Notes: generated by a model not told the origin, from the letters alone. A DNA stretch of 64,000 bases from Rhodobacter sp. CZR27 (GCF_002407205.1 NZ_CP023548.1:3100001-3164000); one strand, 5' to 3'; counted from the first letter of the stretch, positions 29,027 through 38,998 are shown. Program-made: numbers and translations.

Positions 29027-30064
29027 TCAGGCCAGCCGTGCCGCGGCCCAGCGCGCCGCGTCGGCCACGGCCTCGTCGGGATCCGCAGCCAGCGCCTCGG
29101 CCACGTGCCGCAGCCGAGCCTCGCCGGAATTGCCGATCGCATAGAGCACGTTGCGCACGAAGCGATCACGACCGATCCGCTTGATCGGGCTGCCGGCGAA
29201 CCGCTCCCGGAAGGCAGCATCGTCCAGCCTTGCCAGCTCCTCAAGCGGCGGCGCCCCCACCTTGGCGGCATAGCCGATCTCGCGCGCCGCAACGGCGAAC
29301 TTGTTCCACGGGCAGGCGGCGAGGCAATCGTCGCAGCCATAGATCCGGTTGCCCAGCAGCGGGCGCAGATCCTCGGCCACCGGCCCGCGATGCTCGATGG
29401 TCAGGTATGAGATGCAGCGCCGGGCGTCGAGCTGGAAGGGCGCCGGAAAGGCCGCCGTCGGGCAGGCGTCGAGACAGGCCCGGCACGAGCCGCAGTTCTC
29501 GCGCGCCGGTTCATCCTTCGGCAGGTCCAGCGTGGTGAAGATCGCGCCAAGGAAGAACCAGTTGCCCAGATCCCGGCTGAGCAGGTTGGTGTGCTTGCCC
29601 TGCCAGCCAAGCCCCGCCGCCTGCGCCAAGGGCTTCTCCATCACCGGGGCGGTGTCCACGAAGACCTTGATCCCGGCCCCCGTCTCGGCCACCAGCCAGC
29701 GCCCGAGCCGTTTCAGCCGCCGCTTCACCAGGTCGTGGTAATCCTTGCCCTGCGCATAGACGCTGATCGCGGCGCGGTCCCGCTGGGCGAGGACGGCACG
29801 CAGATCGGTGTCGGGCGTATAGACCTCGGCCAGCATCACGACTGACCGCGCCTCGGGCCACAGAGCCGCGGCCGAGCCGCGCCAGCCCTCGCGCTCGGCC
29901 ATCCAGCCCATCTGGCCATGCCGGCCGGCTTCCAGAAAGGCGCGCAGCCGGCCTGCGGCCTCGGGCACGGCATCCGGCGCGCAGATGCCCATGACCGAGA
30001 AACCTTCCTCGATCGCGCGAGCGTGCAGCGCGGCCTTCGTTGCGGCAGGATCCTGCAGTGTCAT
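29027..30064 (-). CDS. queG: Epoxyqueuosine reductase
   Basis: A 345-residue cobalamin- and iron-sulfur-dependent enzyme completing queuosine in tRNA anticodons. An N-terminal DUF1730 region (about 50-130) is followed by two 4Fe-4S motifs, [12 protein letters not shown] near 190 and [10 protein letters not shown] near 245. C-terminal HEAT-like helices (about 290-345) contain [11 protein letters not shown]. The [12 protein letters not shown] segment near 133 holds the conserved catalytic aspartate. It sits 54 bp after the GST gene in the same direction. Confidence 0.96.
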   Translation of the reverse strand: MTLQDPAATKAALHARAIEEGFSVMGICAPDAVPEAAGRLRAFLEAGRHGQMGWMAEREGWRGSAAALWPEARSVVMLAEVYTPDTDLRAVLAQRDRAAISVYAQGKDYHDLVKRRLKRLGRWLVAETGAGIKVFVDTAPVMEKPLAQAAGLGWQGKHTNLLSRDLGNWFFLGAIFTTLDLPKDEPARENCGSCRACLDACPTAAFPAPFQLDARRCISYLTIEHRGPVAEDLRPLLGNRIYGCDDCLAACPWNKFAVAAREIGYAAKVGAPPLEELARLDDAAFRERFAGSPIKRIGRDRFVRNVLYAIGNSGEARLRHVAEALAADPDEAVADAARWAAARLA

Positions 30065-30118
30065 GCCGGGTGAACCATCCAGAGCGGTCGCGGGTGCCCC
30101 TTGCCGCGGCGGGCCGGC

Positions 30119-30784
30119 CTAGAAATCCAGATCGGCGTAATGGGCGGGTTGCGGGAAGCCCGGCACCTGATCGGCCAGCAGGGTCCGGAACGCCGGGCGC
30201 GACTTGATCTTGGCATACCAGTCCTTGACCACCGCATGCCGGTTCCAGTCCACGTCCGATATGTAGTCGAGGCACGAGAGATGCGCCGCCGCGGTGAAGT
30301 CGGCCAGCGTCATCACGTCGCCCGCCAGCCAGCGCCGCTGATCCAGCAGCCATGCCATGTAGTCGAGGTGATACTTGATCCGGTTCGAGCCGAACTTGAC
30401 GTTCTTCGAATCCGGGTAGCCCTGCGCCATCAGCTTCTTGTTCACCCGCTCGTAGAGCAGCTTCGAGGTCACCTCGTCGTGGAACTTGTCATCGAACCAC
30501 GAGCAGAGCCTGCGCACCTCGAACCGCCCGTCGCTGTCGCGCGGCATCAGCGGCGGCTGCGGGAAGACGTCCTCGATGTATTCGCAGATCGCCTGACTCT
30601 CGGACAGGACCTTGCCTTCCAGACGCAGCACCGGGACCTTGCCGGCCGGGTTGCGGCGCAGGAAGTCGGGCGACGGCTCCCAGTAGCGTTCCTCGACCAG
30701 TTCCACCTCGATCTTCTTCTCGGCAAGCGTCAGGCGGACCTTGCGGCAGAACGGGGAAAGCGGAACGTGATAGAGGCGGTTCAT
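30119..30784 (-). CDS. Glutathione S-transferase-like protein (possible FzlA-type)
   Basis: A 221-residue GST-fold protein. The thioredoxin-like domain begins NRLYHVPLSPFCRKVRL with an S/P/C active-site region. NPAGKVPVLRLEGK (about 45-58) and LSESQAICEYIED (about 60-72) follow, then a helical C-domain with LAGDVMTLADF near 148. GST-like proteins of this size include FzlA, the FtsZ-binding division factor of alphaproteobacteria; the resemblance is from memory and unproven. Start may be 30784 or the in-frame ATG at 30796. It lies between queG and mtgA. Confidence 0.85.
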   Translation of the reverse strand: MNRLYHVPLSPFCRKVRLTLAEKKIEVELVEERYWEPSPDFLRRNPAGKVPVLRLEGKVLSESQAICEYIEDVFPQPPLMPRDSDGRFEVRRLCSWFDDKFHDEVTSKLLYERVNKKLMAQGYPDSKNVKFGSNRIKYHLDYMAWLLDQRRWLAGDVMTLADFTAAAHLSCLDYISDVDWNRHAVVKDWYAKIKSRPAFRTLLADQVPGFPQPAHYADLDF

Positions 30785-30880
30785 CGCAAATGTCATCTTT
30801 CGAAGACGGGGGTTCCTCTTCAATGCCGCGAAGGACGGCAGGATGCAATCCCGCACATCCCGATGCCCCGGCACCGGCCC

Positions 30881-31621
30881 CTATTCGAAGCAGCCGGCGC
30901 GCCCGTCGGCGCGGATGGTGCTGGCGCCGTCCATGATAGCACCGGTGCGCCTGCGCACCACCGGACCCGGGTTCGACGCCGAGCGGGTCTTCGGATCGGG
31001 CAGCACCGCCGCCAGCCGCGCCGCCTGAAGCGGCGTCAGTTTCGCCGGCTCGACGCCGAAATAGTGGTCCGCCGCCGCGCGGACGCCGAACACGCCCTCG
31101 TCGAATTCGGCGACGTTAAGATAGACTTCGAGGATGCGCCGCTTGGTCCAGATCAGTTCGACCAGCGGCGTCAGCACCGCTTCGAGCGCCTTGCGCGCCC
31201 AGCTTCGGCCATGCCACAGGAAGACGTTCTTGGTGACCTGCTGCGAGATGGTCGAGGCGCCGCGGTTGCCGCCTTCGTCGATGGCTGCGCGGATCGCCGC
31301 CATGTCGAAGCCCCAGTGCAGGCAGAAATTGGCGTCCTCGGCCGCCACGACCGAGCGCGCCATGACCGGGGCGATCTCGTCCCAGTCGGCCCATTCCTGC
31401 TCGACGCTGCCGAGCCGGATGCTCTCGCCAAGCATGTAGGGCGTGGTGGGCGGGTTCACGAGGCCGAAGAGGAACACGACAAGCACGCCGGAGACCGCGA
31501 CCCAGCCGACGGCAGTGATCAGCCACCGGCGCACGAGCGCCAGACGGAGAGGGCGCGGCGGCGCCTCCGGCTCGGGCGGAGGCGCTGCGGCCTTGCGGCG
31601 GGAAGTCTTGCGTGCGGTCAT
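30881..31621 (-). CDS. mtgA: Monofunctional peptidoglycan glycosyltransferase
   Basis: A 246-residue GT51 enzyme polymerising lipid II into glycan strands without a transpeptidase domain. A cytoplasmic basic tail (1-31) precedes one membrane anchor (about 33-54). The catalytic EDANFCLHWGFD is near 95, GGNRGASTISQQVTKN near 117, and KRRILEVYLNVAEF near 162, the three GT51 signature blocks. The uppP gene, which recycles the lipid carrier, lies 7.5 kb away. It is upstream of the GST gene in the same direction (96 bp gap). Confidence 0.96.
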   Translation of the reverse strand: MTARKTSRRKAAAPPPEPEAPPRPLRLALVRRWLITAVGWVAVSGVLVVFLFGLVNPPTTPYMLGESIRLGSVEQEWADWDEIAPVMARSVVAAEDANFCLHWGFDMAAIRAAIDEGGNRGASTISQQVTKNVFLWHGRSWARKALEAVLTPLVELIWTKRRILEVYLNVAEFDEGVFGVRAAADHYFGVEPAKLTPLQAARLAAVLPDPKTRSASNPGPVVRRRTGAIMDGASTIRADGRAGCFE

Positions 31622-31686
31622 GCGGCGAGCTTGGACACGAAGCGCCGGCAGGGGTCAAGCGCCGGTGGAGGCACCTGCGCGGATGC

Positions 31687-31712
31687 GGGCCCCCGCCCGG
31701 AAGCGGGGGCCC
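31687..31712 (-). terminator. Strong hairpin after gltB
   Basis: A perfect 10-bp GC stem (31687-31696 with 31703-31712, 6-nt loop) lies 6 bp behind the gltB stop. No T-run is present downstream on the minus strand; termination is inferred from stem and position. Confidence 0.65.
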
Positions 31713-31718
31713 GAGGGG

Positions 31719-34700
31719 TCATTCCGCCGGAACCGCCTGCGGCTCGTCCGACAGCGGATGCGGCAGGTGCACCAGCATCTCCTTCGGGCAGACCTGCAGG
31801 AAGTTGCGGCGCTCTGCCTCCCAGTCGGCGAGGATGCGGGCGGCGTGGCGGCTGCCGGTCTCCTTCACGTGGCGCTCGATCAGGTCCTTCAGCTGCGCCT
31901 TCCAGTGCGGGTGGCTGACGGCGCAGGTCACCAGCGTCTCGAGGTTGATGAAGTCCTCGGCCACGCCCTTCGGGTCGTAGAGATAGGCCATGCCGCCCGT
32001 CATGCCCGCGCCGAAGTTCGCGCCGATCCGACCAAGGATGACCGCAACGCCGCCGGTCATGTATTCGCAGCCGTTCGAACCGCAGCCCTCGACCACCACC
32101 TTGGCGCCCGAGTTCCGCACCGCGAAGCGCTCGCCCGCGCGGCCGGCGGCGAACAGGTAGCCGTCGGTCGCGCCGTAGAGCACGGTGTTGCCGATGATGG
32201 TGTTGTCAGCCGCAACCAGCGGGCTTTCCATCATCGGATGGACGACGATGGTGCCGCCCGACAGGCCCTTGCCCACGTAGTCGTTGGCGTCGCCCGCCAC
32301 CTCGATCTTCAGCCCCTTGGTCGCGAACGCCCCCAGCGACTGGCCGCACGAGCCGGTCAGCTTCACCGTCAGGTGGTCGGGCTGCAGGTTGTTCCGCATC
32401 CCGTACTTGCGCACGATATGCGAGGACGCCCGCGTGCCGATGGTGCGGTGGGTGTTCCGCACGGCGTAGCTGAGCTGCATCTTCTCGCCGTCCTCGAAGA
32501 AGCGCGCGCCGTCCTTCACGATCTCGGCGTCGAGCGTGTCCGGCACCGCATTGCGCGGCTTCGAGCGGTCGTAGGTGATGCGGTTCGCACCGTCGACCGA
32601 GATCAGCAGCGGGTTGAGGTCGAGGTCGTCGAGATGCGCCGCCCCGCGGCTGACCTGGTTCAGCAGGTCGGCCCGGCCGATGATCTCGTCCATCGAGCGC
32701 GCGCCGATCGAGGCGAGGATCTCGCGCACTTCCTGGGCGTAGAAGGTGATCAGGTTCACCACCTTGTCCGCGCTCCCCGTGAACTTCTCGCGCAGCTTCT
32801 TGTCCTGGGTGCAGACGCCCACCGGGCAGGTGTTCGACTGGCACTGGCGGACCATGATGCAGCCCATCGCGATCAGCGCGGCGGTGCCGATGCCGTATTC
32901 CTCGGCCCCCATCATCGCCGCCATGACGATGTCACGCCCCGTCCGAAGACCGCCGTCGGTCCGCAGCGTCACCCGCTCGCGCAGGTTGTTCATCGCCAGA
33001 ACCTGATGCGCCTCGGTCAGGCCCATCTCCCACGGCAGGCCCGCGTATTTGATCGAGGTGCCCGGAGAGGCCCCGGTGCCGCCGTTGTGGCCCGAGATCA
33101 GGATCACGTCGGCCTTGGCCTTGGCCACGCCCGCCGCGATGGTGCCGACGCCCGACGCCGCCACCAGCTTCACCGTGACCTTGGCGCGCGGGTTGATCTG
33201 CTTCAGGTCGTAGATCAGCTGCGCGAGGTCTTCGATCGAATAGATGTCGTGGTGCGGCGGCGGCGAGATCAGCGTCACGCCCGGCGTCGAGTGGCGGAGC
33301 CGCGCGATCAGCTCGGTCACCTTCATGCCCGGAAGCTGGCCGCCCTCGCCCGGTTTCGCGCCCTGCGCGACCTTGATCTCGAGTTCCTCGCAGGCGTTCA
33401 GGTATTCGGCGGTCACGCCGAAGCGGCCTGAGGCGACCTGCTTGATCTTGGCCGAGGGGTTGTCGCCGTTCGGCTCCGGCAGGAAGTGCGCCGGGTCCTC
33501 GCCGCCTTCCCCTGAGTCGGATTTCGCGCCGATCCGGTTCATCGCGATGTTCAGCGTCTTGTGCGCCTCGGGCGAAAGCGCGCCCAGCGACATGCCCGGC
33601 GTCACGAACCGCTTGCGGATCGAGGTGATCGACTCGACCTCCTCGATCGGCACCGGCCGACCGAGAGGCTTGATGTCCAGCAGGTCGCGGATGTGGATCG
33701 GCGGGTTCGCCCGCATCGCGGCCGAGAACTGCTTCCAGAGGTCATAGCTCGCCCGGTCGCAGGCCTGCTGCAGCATGTGCATGGTCGAGGCTTCCCAGGC
33801 ATGCTTTTCGCCCGAGCGCCGCGCCTTGTAGAAGCCGCCGATCGGCAGCACATCCGAACCGCCGAGCCAGCCCTTGGCGTGGATCTGCTCCAGCTTGTGC
33901 TGGATGCCCGAGGTGCCGATGCCCGAGATCCGGCTGTGCATGCCGGGGAAGTACTCGGCCACCATGGCGCGCGAAAGACCGACGGCCTCGAAGTTCAGGC
34001 CGCCGCGATAAGAGGAGATCACCGAGATCCCCATCTTCGACATGATCTTCAGCAGCCCCGCGTTGATCGCATCGCGATAGCGGCGCATGGCGTCGTTGAG
34101 GTTGCCGTCCAGCAGGCCGCGCTCGATCCGGTCGGCGATGGTGTCCTGCGCGAGGTAGGCGTTCACCGTGGTGGCGCCACAGCCGATCAGCACCGCGAAG
34201 TAATGCGGGTCGATGCACTCGGCCGAGCGCACGTTGATCGAGGTGAAGGTGCGCAGGCCCTTGCCGGTCAGCCACGAATGCACCGCCGAGGTCGCGAGGA
34301 TCATCGGCATCGGCACCGCATCCGGGCCCTGGTTCTGGTCGGTCAGCACGAGGTGCGCGGCACCCGAGCGCACGGCATCCTCGGCCTCGGCGCGGATACG
34401 CTCCAGCCCCAGGCGCAGCGCGTCGTGGTGATGGCCGGCCGGGAAGGTGCAGTCGATGGTCGCCACATCCGCCCCGAACTGCTGGAGCATCGCGTCGAAT
34501 TCCGAGTTCGCGATGAACGGACTTTCGAGGATCAGGATCTCGGTCTGGCTGGAATGCTCCTCGAGCACGTTCTTCAGGTTGCCGAACCGGGTCTTGAGGC
34601 TCATCACCCGGCTTTCACGCAAGCTGTCGATGGGCGGGTTGGTGACCTGGCTGAAGTTCTGCCGGAAGAAGTGCGAAAGCGGCCGATAGACCGACGAGAG

Positions 34701-36257
34701 CACCGCGGGCGGCGTGTCGTCGCCCATCGAGGCGATCATCTCCTTGCCGTCCTCGGCCATCGGCACGAGGACCTGCTCGATCTCCTCGACGGTGAAGCCC
34801 GCCGCGATCTGGCGCAGGCGCAGTTCCTTCGCGTCGAACATGCGCTGCTCGGGCACGTCCTTCAGGATCGCGTTCAGGTCCACGACCTTCTCGATCCACT
34901 CGCCGAAGGGCTGCGAGGAGGCCAGCGTGTTCTTCAGTTCCGCGTCGCGGTAAAGCTTGCCCTCGGCCATGTCGACGGCGATCAGCTGCCCCGGCCCCAG
35001 CGCGCCCTTTTCGCGCACGCTCATCTCGTCCACCGGCACCATGCCGGCTTCCGAGCCAGCGATCAGCAGGCCGTCGCCGGTCACGACATAGCGCATCGGG
35101 CGCAGGCCGTTGCGGTCGAGCCCGCCGCAGACCCAGCGGCCGTCGGTCATCGCAAGCGCAGCCGGGCCGTCCCACGGCTCCATCACCGCGTTGCAATAAG
35201 CATACATGTCCGCCCATGCCTTCGGCATGTCGGTCGTGGTCTTGGACCAGGCTTCGGGCACCATCATGGTCTTGACCATCGGCGCCGACCGGCCCGAACG
35301 CACCATGACCTCGAACACCGCATCGAGGGCGCCGGAGTCCGACGAACCCTGCGGGATGATCGGCTTGATGTCCTCGGCCGCGTCACCGAAGGCCGAGGAG
35401 GCCATGCGGATCTCGTGGCTCTTCATCCAGTTGATGTTGCCCTTCAGCGTGTTGATCTCGCCGTTGTGGGCGAGCATGCGGAACGGCTGCGCCAGCCACC
35501 ACTGCGGGAAGGTGTTGGTCGAATAGCGCTGGTGGTAGATCGCGAAGGCGCTTTCAAACCGCTCGTCCTGCAGGTCGGGGTAGAAGGTCGCGACCTGCTC
35601 GGCCAGCATCATCCCCTTGTAGATGATCGACCGGCACGACAGCGAACACAGATAGACGCCCTGGATCGAGGCCGCCTGCGCCGCCTTCTCGATCCGGCGG
35701 CGGATGATGTAAAGCTCGCGCTCGAACTGTTCCTCGTCGATGTCCTTCTCGCAGCGGATCAGGATCTGCTCGATCTCCGGCCGCGTCGCGTTGGCCTTCT
35801 CGCCGAGGACCGAGGTGTCCACCGGAACGTGACGCCAGCCGTAGATGTAGTGGCCCATGCGCAGGACCTCGGTCTCCACGATGGTCCGGCAACGCTCCTG
35901 AGCCTGGAAGTCCGTCCGCGGCAGGAAGACCTGCCCGACGGCAACCAGCTTGTGCATGTCGGGCTCGTGCCCGGTGCGGCGGATCTGGTCGTAGAAGAAC
36001 TTGACCGGGATCTGGACGTGGATGCCCGCGCCGTCGCCGGTCTTGCCGTCGGCGTCCACCGCACCACGGTGCCACACGGCCTTGAGCGCGGCGATGCCGT
36101 TCTCGACCACCTTGCGCGACGGCTTGCCCGAGATCGAGACGACGAGACCCACTCCGCAGGAGGCATGCTCGTCATCGGCCTTGTAAAGCCCGTTCTCCGC
36201 CAGCCAGGTCCGCTTCGCCTCTTCGGCTTTCACCCAGGCTTCATCGTAGGTCGTCAT
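31719..36257 (-). CDS. gltB: Glutamate synthase (NADPH) large subunit
   Basis: A 1512-residue enzyme that makes glutamate from glutamine and 2-oxoglutarate. A 33-residue propeptide precedes the catalytic Cys34 (ASCGVG) of the type II glutaminase domain (about 34-430). A central domain follows, then the FMN-binding synthase domain (about 860-1230) with the 3Fe-4S cysteines in CIMVRQCQSNTCPVGVC near 1136-1152. The C-terminal GXGXG beta-helix covers the rest. It is the last gene of the unusual order gltD, secreted hypothetical, GFA protein, gltB, starting 3 bp after the GFA stop. Confidence 0.98.
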   Translation of the reverse strand: MTTYDEAWVKAEEAKRTWLAENGLYKADDEHASCGVGLVVSISGKPSRKVVENGIAALKAVWHRGAVDADGKTGDGAGIHVQIPVKFFYDQIRRTGHEPDMHKLVAVGQVFLPRTDFQAQERCRTIVETEVLRMGHYIYGWRHVPVDTSVLGEKANATRPEIEQILIRCEKDIDEEQFERELYIIRRRIEKAAQAASIQGVYLCSLSCRSIIYKGMMLAEQVATFYPDLQDERFESAFAIYHQRYSTNTFPQWWLAQPFRMLAHNGEINTLKGNINWMKSHEIRMASSAFGDAAEDIKPIIPQGSSDSGALDAVFEVMVRSGRSAPMVKTMMVPEAWSKTTTDMPKAWADMYAYCNAVMEPWDGPAALAMTDGRWVCGGLDRNGLRPMRYVVTGDGLLIAGSEAGMVPVDEMSVREKGALGPGQLIAVDMAEGKLYRDAELKNTLASSQPFGEWIEKVVDLNAILKDVPEQRMFDAKELRLRQIAAGFTVEEIEQVLVPMAEDGKEMIASMGDDTPPAVLSSVYRPLSHFFRQNFSQVTNPPIDSLRESRVMSLKTRFGNLKNVLEEHSSQTEILILESPFIANSEFDAMLQQFGADVATIDCTFPAGHHHDALRLGLERIRAEAEDAVRSGAAHLVLTDQNQGPDAVPMPMILATSAVHSWLTGKGLRTFTSINVRSAECIDPHYFAVLIGCGATTVNAYLAQDTIADRIERGLLDGNLNDAMRRYRDAINAGLLKIMSKMGISVISSYRGGLNFEAVGLSRAMVAEYFPGMHSRISGIGTSGIQHKLEQIHAKGWLGGSDVLPIGGFYKARRSGEKHAWEASTMHMLQQACDRASYDLWKQFSAAMRANPPIHIRDLLDIKPLGRPVPIEEVESITSIRKRFVTPGMSLGALSPEAHKTLNIAMNRIGAKSDSGEGGEDPAHFLPEPNGDNPSAKIKQVASGRFGVTAEYLNACEELEIKVAQGAKPGEGGQLPGMKVTELIARLRHSTPGVTLISPPPHHDIYSIEDLAQLIYDLKQINPRAKVTVKLVAASGVGTIAAGVAKAKADVILISGHNGGTGASPGTSIKYAGLPWEMGLTEAHQVLAMNNLRERVTLRTDGGLRTGRDIVMAAMMGAEEYGIGTAALIAMGCIMVRQCQSNTCPVGVCTQDKKLREKFTGSADKVVNLITFYAQEVREILASIGARSMDEIIGRADLLNQVSRGAAHLDDLDLNPLLISVDGANRITYDRSKPRNAVPDTLDAEIVKDGARFFEDGEKMQLSYAVRNTHRTIGTRASSHIVRKYGMRNNLQPDHLTVKLTGSCGQSLGAFATKGLKIEVAGDANDYVGKGLSGGTIVVHPMMESPLVAADNTIIGNTVLYGATDGYLFAAGRAGERFAVRNSGAKVVVEGCGSNGCEYMTGGVAVILGRIGANFGAGMTGGMAYLYDPKGVAEDFINLETLVTCAVSHPHWKAQLKDLIERHVKETGSRHAARILADWEAERRNFLQVCPKEMLVHLPHPLSDEPQAVPAE

Positions 36258-36260
36258 CGC

Positions 36261-36698
36261 TCACTCCTCTGGGCTGGCTGGAAGCTGCGCAAGGAACTCG
36301 GCTTCCGTCATCTGGTGGGTCGGACCGGCGAAGGCGAAGGCCTCGGGCTTCCGGTCGATGAATATCTCGTGGGCAAGGCGCATCCCGGACAGGTCGTCCA
36401 GCAGTCCCGCCGCCATGTAATAATCGCGCGGCATCCCGGGCGCCGTCAGGCGATACCAGAGCGTCGAGCCGCAGGTGTCGCAGAAGCAGCGCTCGGCCCA
36501 GCCGGACGAGGCGTAGTGCCGGACGTGCTCGGCCCCGTCGACGCGCATCGCCGCTTCGGGCACCGCGAGCGTCAGGAAGGCCGATCCGGTCCAGCGCCGG
36601 CACATCTCGCAGTGGCAGGCGCCAAGCTCGTGGCTCGGCTCGCTCACGCAAAGGCGCACGGCGCCGCAAAGGCAATGTCCGGTCCGGTCAGGGCTCAT
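36261..36698 (-). CDS. GFA/CENP-V family zinc protein
   Basis: A 145-residue member of the glutathione-dependent formaldehyde-activating (GFA) fold. It has zinc cysteine sets CLCGAV (9-14), CHCEMC (28-33) and CDTCGSTL (73-80). The name of the family comes from formaldehyde-glutathione adduct formation, but most members have no shown activity. It is wedged between the secreted hypothetical gene (11-base overlap) and gltB (3-bp gap), so it is cotranscribed with glutamate synthase for reasons not evident. Confidence 0.88.
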   Translation of the reverse strand: MSPDRTGHCLCGAVRLCVSEPSHELGACHCEMCRRWTGSAFLTLAVPEAAMRVDGAEHVRHYASSGWAERCFCDTCGSTLWYRLTAPGMPRDYYMAAGLLDDLSGMRLAHEIFIDRKPEAFAFAGPTHQMTEAEFLAQLPASPEE

Positions 36699-37410
36699 GG
36701 CTCACCCTCTGGAGCAGGCCGCCCTCGGTCGCCTGCGACAGGATCGCGTCGCAATCGAAGAGCGGTTCGGTGGACAGGAAACCGGGCTCACCCGGGAAAA
36801 CGAACTCCACCGGGCTGCCGTCGACGGGGATCGAGGTGCCCTCGCCGGAATCCCACTGGGTCGGGCCGGCGAAGAACAGTCGCCATTCCGGGTGGATGTA
36901 TTCGTGGCCCCGGGCGCTGCGCAGCACGGTGCCGCCGATGCTGGTTTCCGAGAACTCGAACTCGGTCTCCTGCAGCACGATCCCGTCGATGGTGAAGCTG
37001 CGCCCGGTCAGCCGGTCGAAGCCGGTGACCCGGCTGCGCTCGCCGGTGTCGCGGCGAAGGCCGAAGGCGTAGCTGTCCGCGCCGCCGAGAAGCTCGGAGA
37101 ACGACGCCGGATCCTCGGGGTTGGGCTCGAGGACCTGCTTCACCGTCGGAAACATCTCGTAGCTTTCGACCCACTGCGCCTCGTGGTCGATGCGCGACGA
37201 GAAGAAGATGCCGTCCTGGTCGAAGTCCACCCGCCACTGGTCGCCGGGCGGATCCTGCTCGCAGCGGAAGTGGTGCGAGACGCGGCAGCCGCGCGACTGC
37301 ACGGTCATGAAGGCGGTGCAGCCTTCGGGCGGCGTGAAGGTCTGCGCGGCAGCGGGCGCGACCACGGCCAGCGCCAGCCCTCCTGCCAGGATCTTCGTCG
37401 CAAGCGTCAT
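36688..37410 (-). CDS. Secreted conserved hypothetical protein, 240 aa
   Basis: A 240-residue protein with a clear signal peptide (1-22, ending PAAAQ). The mature part has cysteines in PEGC, RGCRVSHHFRC and LFDCDAIL that could form disulfides, and many short beta-type segments, suggesting a periplasmic beta-rich domain. I do not recognise a named family; I believe similar proteins occur in other Rhodobacterales. It lies between gltD and the GFA gene in one transcript. The start has no strong ribosome site, but the signal peptide fixes it. Confidence 0.8.
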   Translation of the reverse strand: MTLATKILAGGLALAVVAPAAAQTFTPPEGCTAFMTVQSRGCRVSHHFRCEQDPPGDQWRVDFDQDGIFFSSRIDHEAQWVESYEMFPTVKQVLEPNPEDPASFSELLGGADSYAFGLRRDTGERSRVTGFDRLTGRSFTIDGIVLQETEFEFSETSIGGTVLRSARGHEYIHPEWRLFFAGPTQWDSGEGTSIPVDGSPVEFVFPGEPGFLSTEPLFDCDAILSQATEGGLLQRVSHEP

Positions 37411-37502
37411 GCCCAGGGTCCCGTGAAACCGCGTCCGGGCGGCTCCTGCCCCCGGATCGCCCCGTCCGCCCGCGGTCCGGGCGGACGCCTTGCTGCGCCG
37501 CG

Positions 37503-38933
37503 TTACTCCGCCGCCGCGACGGCCGGCTGCGCCAGATAGTCGAGGATCGCATCGGCGGCCTCGCGGCCGTCGCGGATCGCCCAGACGACAAGGCTCGCGC
37601 CCCGCACGATGTCGCCCGCGGCATAGACGCCGGGAAGGCTGGTCGCATGGGTGCGGAAGTCCGCCTTGATCGTGCCCCAGCGCGTCACCGCAAGCTCCGG
37701 AACACCCCAGAGCGTCGGAAGATCCTCGGGCTCGAAGCCCAGCGCCATGATCGCAAGTTCCGCCGGCTCGACATAGTCGGCGCCCTCGATCACCTCGGGC
37801 ATCTGGCGGCCCGACGCATCCGGCTCGCCCAGGCGCATCTTCTGCACCATCACGCCCTCGACGCTGCCCGTGCCGGTGAAGCCGCGCGGCGCGGCAAGCC
37901 AGACGAACTCGACGCCTTCCTCCTCGGCATTCGCCACCTCGCGCTGCGAGCCGGGCATGTTCGCCCGGTCGCGGCGATAGAGGCACTTCACGCTCTGCGC
38001 GCCCTGCCGGATCGCGGTGCGGACGCAGTCCATCGCCGTGTCGCCGCCGCCGATGACCACCACGCGCTTGCCCTTTGCATCGAGCCCGGCCGCCTCGTCG
38101 ATCTCGTCGCCGAAGCCGCGGCGGTTCGAGGCGGTCAGGTAGTCGAGCGCCTGCACGACGCCGCCCGCCCCCACGCCCGGAGCCGAGATCTCGCGCTGCT
38201 TGTAGACACCCGTGGCGATCAGAACGGCGTCATGCTGGCCGCGGATCGCGTCGAACGAGATGTCCACCCCGACATTGCAGTTCATCACGAACTGCACGCC
38301 GGCCTGTTCCAGTTGCTCGACCCGGCGCAGGACGACGTCCTTTTCCAGCTTGAAGCCCGGGATGCCGTAGGTCAGCAGGCCGCCCGCGCGGTCGTAGCGG
38401 TCATAGACCGTGACCTGCAGGCCGCGGCGGCGCAGCGCATCGGCGGCGGCGAGGCCGCCCGGGCCCGCGCCGATGATGCCGACGGATTCGGCACGCTCGA
38501 TCGTCGGGCGACCGGGCGTGACCCAACCGTTTTCCCATGCCGTGTCGGTGATGTATTTCTCGATCGCACCGATGGTGACGGTGCCGTGCCCCGATTGCTC
38601 AATGACGCAGTTGCCTTCGCACAGCCGATCCTGAGGGCAGATGCGGCCGCAGATCTCGGGGAAGGTGTTGGTGGCCTGGCTGAGCTCGTAGGCTTCCTGC
38701 AACCGGCCCGTCGCGGTCAGGCGCAGCCAGTCGGGGATGTTGTTGTGCAGCGGGCAGTGGCTCTGGCAGAACGGCACGCCGCACTGGCTGCAGCGGCTCG
38801 ACTGCTCGGCGGCCTTGGCATCGGCGAATTCGCGATAGATCTCATGGAAGTCCTGCGCCCGGAGGTTGGCGGGACGTTTCTCGGGTGTCTCCCTCGTCGT
38901 GCTGACGAACTGGAGCATCCGTTCTTTTGCCAT
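37503..38933 (-). CDS. gltD: Glutamate synthase (NADPH) small subunit
   Basis: A 476-residue flavoprotein passing electrons from NADPH to GltB. N-terminal cysteines CSQCGVPFCQSHC (about 47-59) and CGRICPQDRLCEGNC (about 95-109) bind two 4Fe-4S clusters. The FAD motif GIIGAGPGGLAAAD is near 153 and the NADPH motif VVIGGGDTAMDCVRTA near 288. ATG 38933 follows GGAGGGCGCAGC and starts the normal MAKERML. It is first in the operon, with two palindromic sites upstream. Confidence 0.97.
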   Translation of the reverse strand: MAKERMLQFVSTTRETPEKRPANLRAQDFHEIYREFADAKAAEQSSRCSQCGVPFCQSHCPLHNNIPDWLRLTATGRLQEAYELSQATNTFPEICGRICPQDRLCEGNCVIEQSGHGTVTIGAIEKYITDTAWENGWVTPGRPTIERAESVGIIGAGPGGLAAADALRRRGLQVTVYDRYDRAGGLLTYGIPGFKLEKDVVLRRVEQLEQAGVQFVMNCNVGVDISFDAIRGQHDAVLIATGVYKQREISAPGVGAGGVVQALDYLTASNRRGFGDEIDEAAGLDAKGKRVVVIGGGDTAMDCVRTAIRQGAQSVKCLYRRDRANMPGSQREVANAEEEGVEFVWLAAPRGFTGTGSVEGVMVQKMRLGEPDASGRQMPEVIEGADYVEPAELAIMALGFEPEDLPTLWGVPELAVTRWGTIKADFRTHATSLPGVYAAGDIVRGASLVVWAIRDGREAADAILDYLAQPAVAAAE

Positions 38934-38998
38934 GCTGCGCCCTCCCTCGGACCGTCTGCGGGTGCGCACCTATTACAGCAGGGGTCGGAGCGATAAAA

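Noticed and set aside
33561..36995. 1144-codon open frame antisense to gltB
   Set aside because: Composition is rich in R, H, D and Q as expected for the reverse strand of a real gene; gltB is certain.
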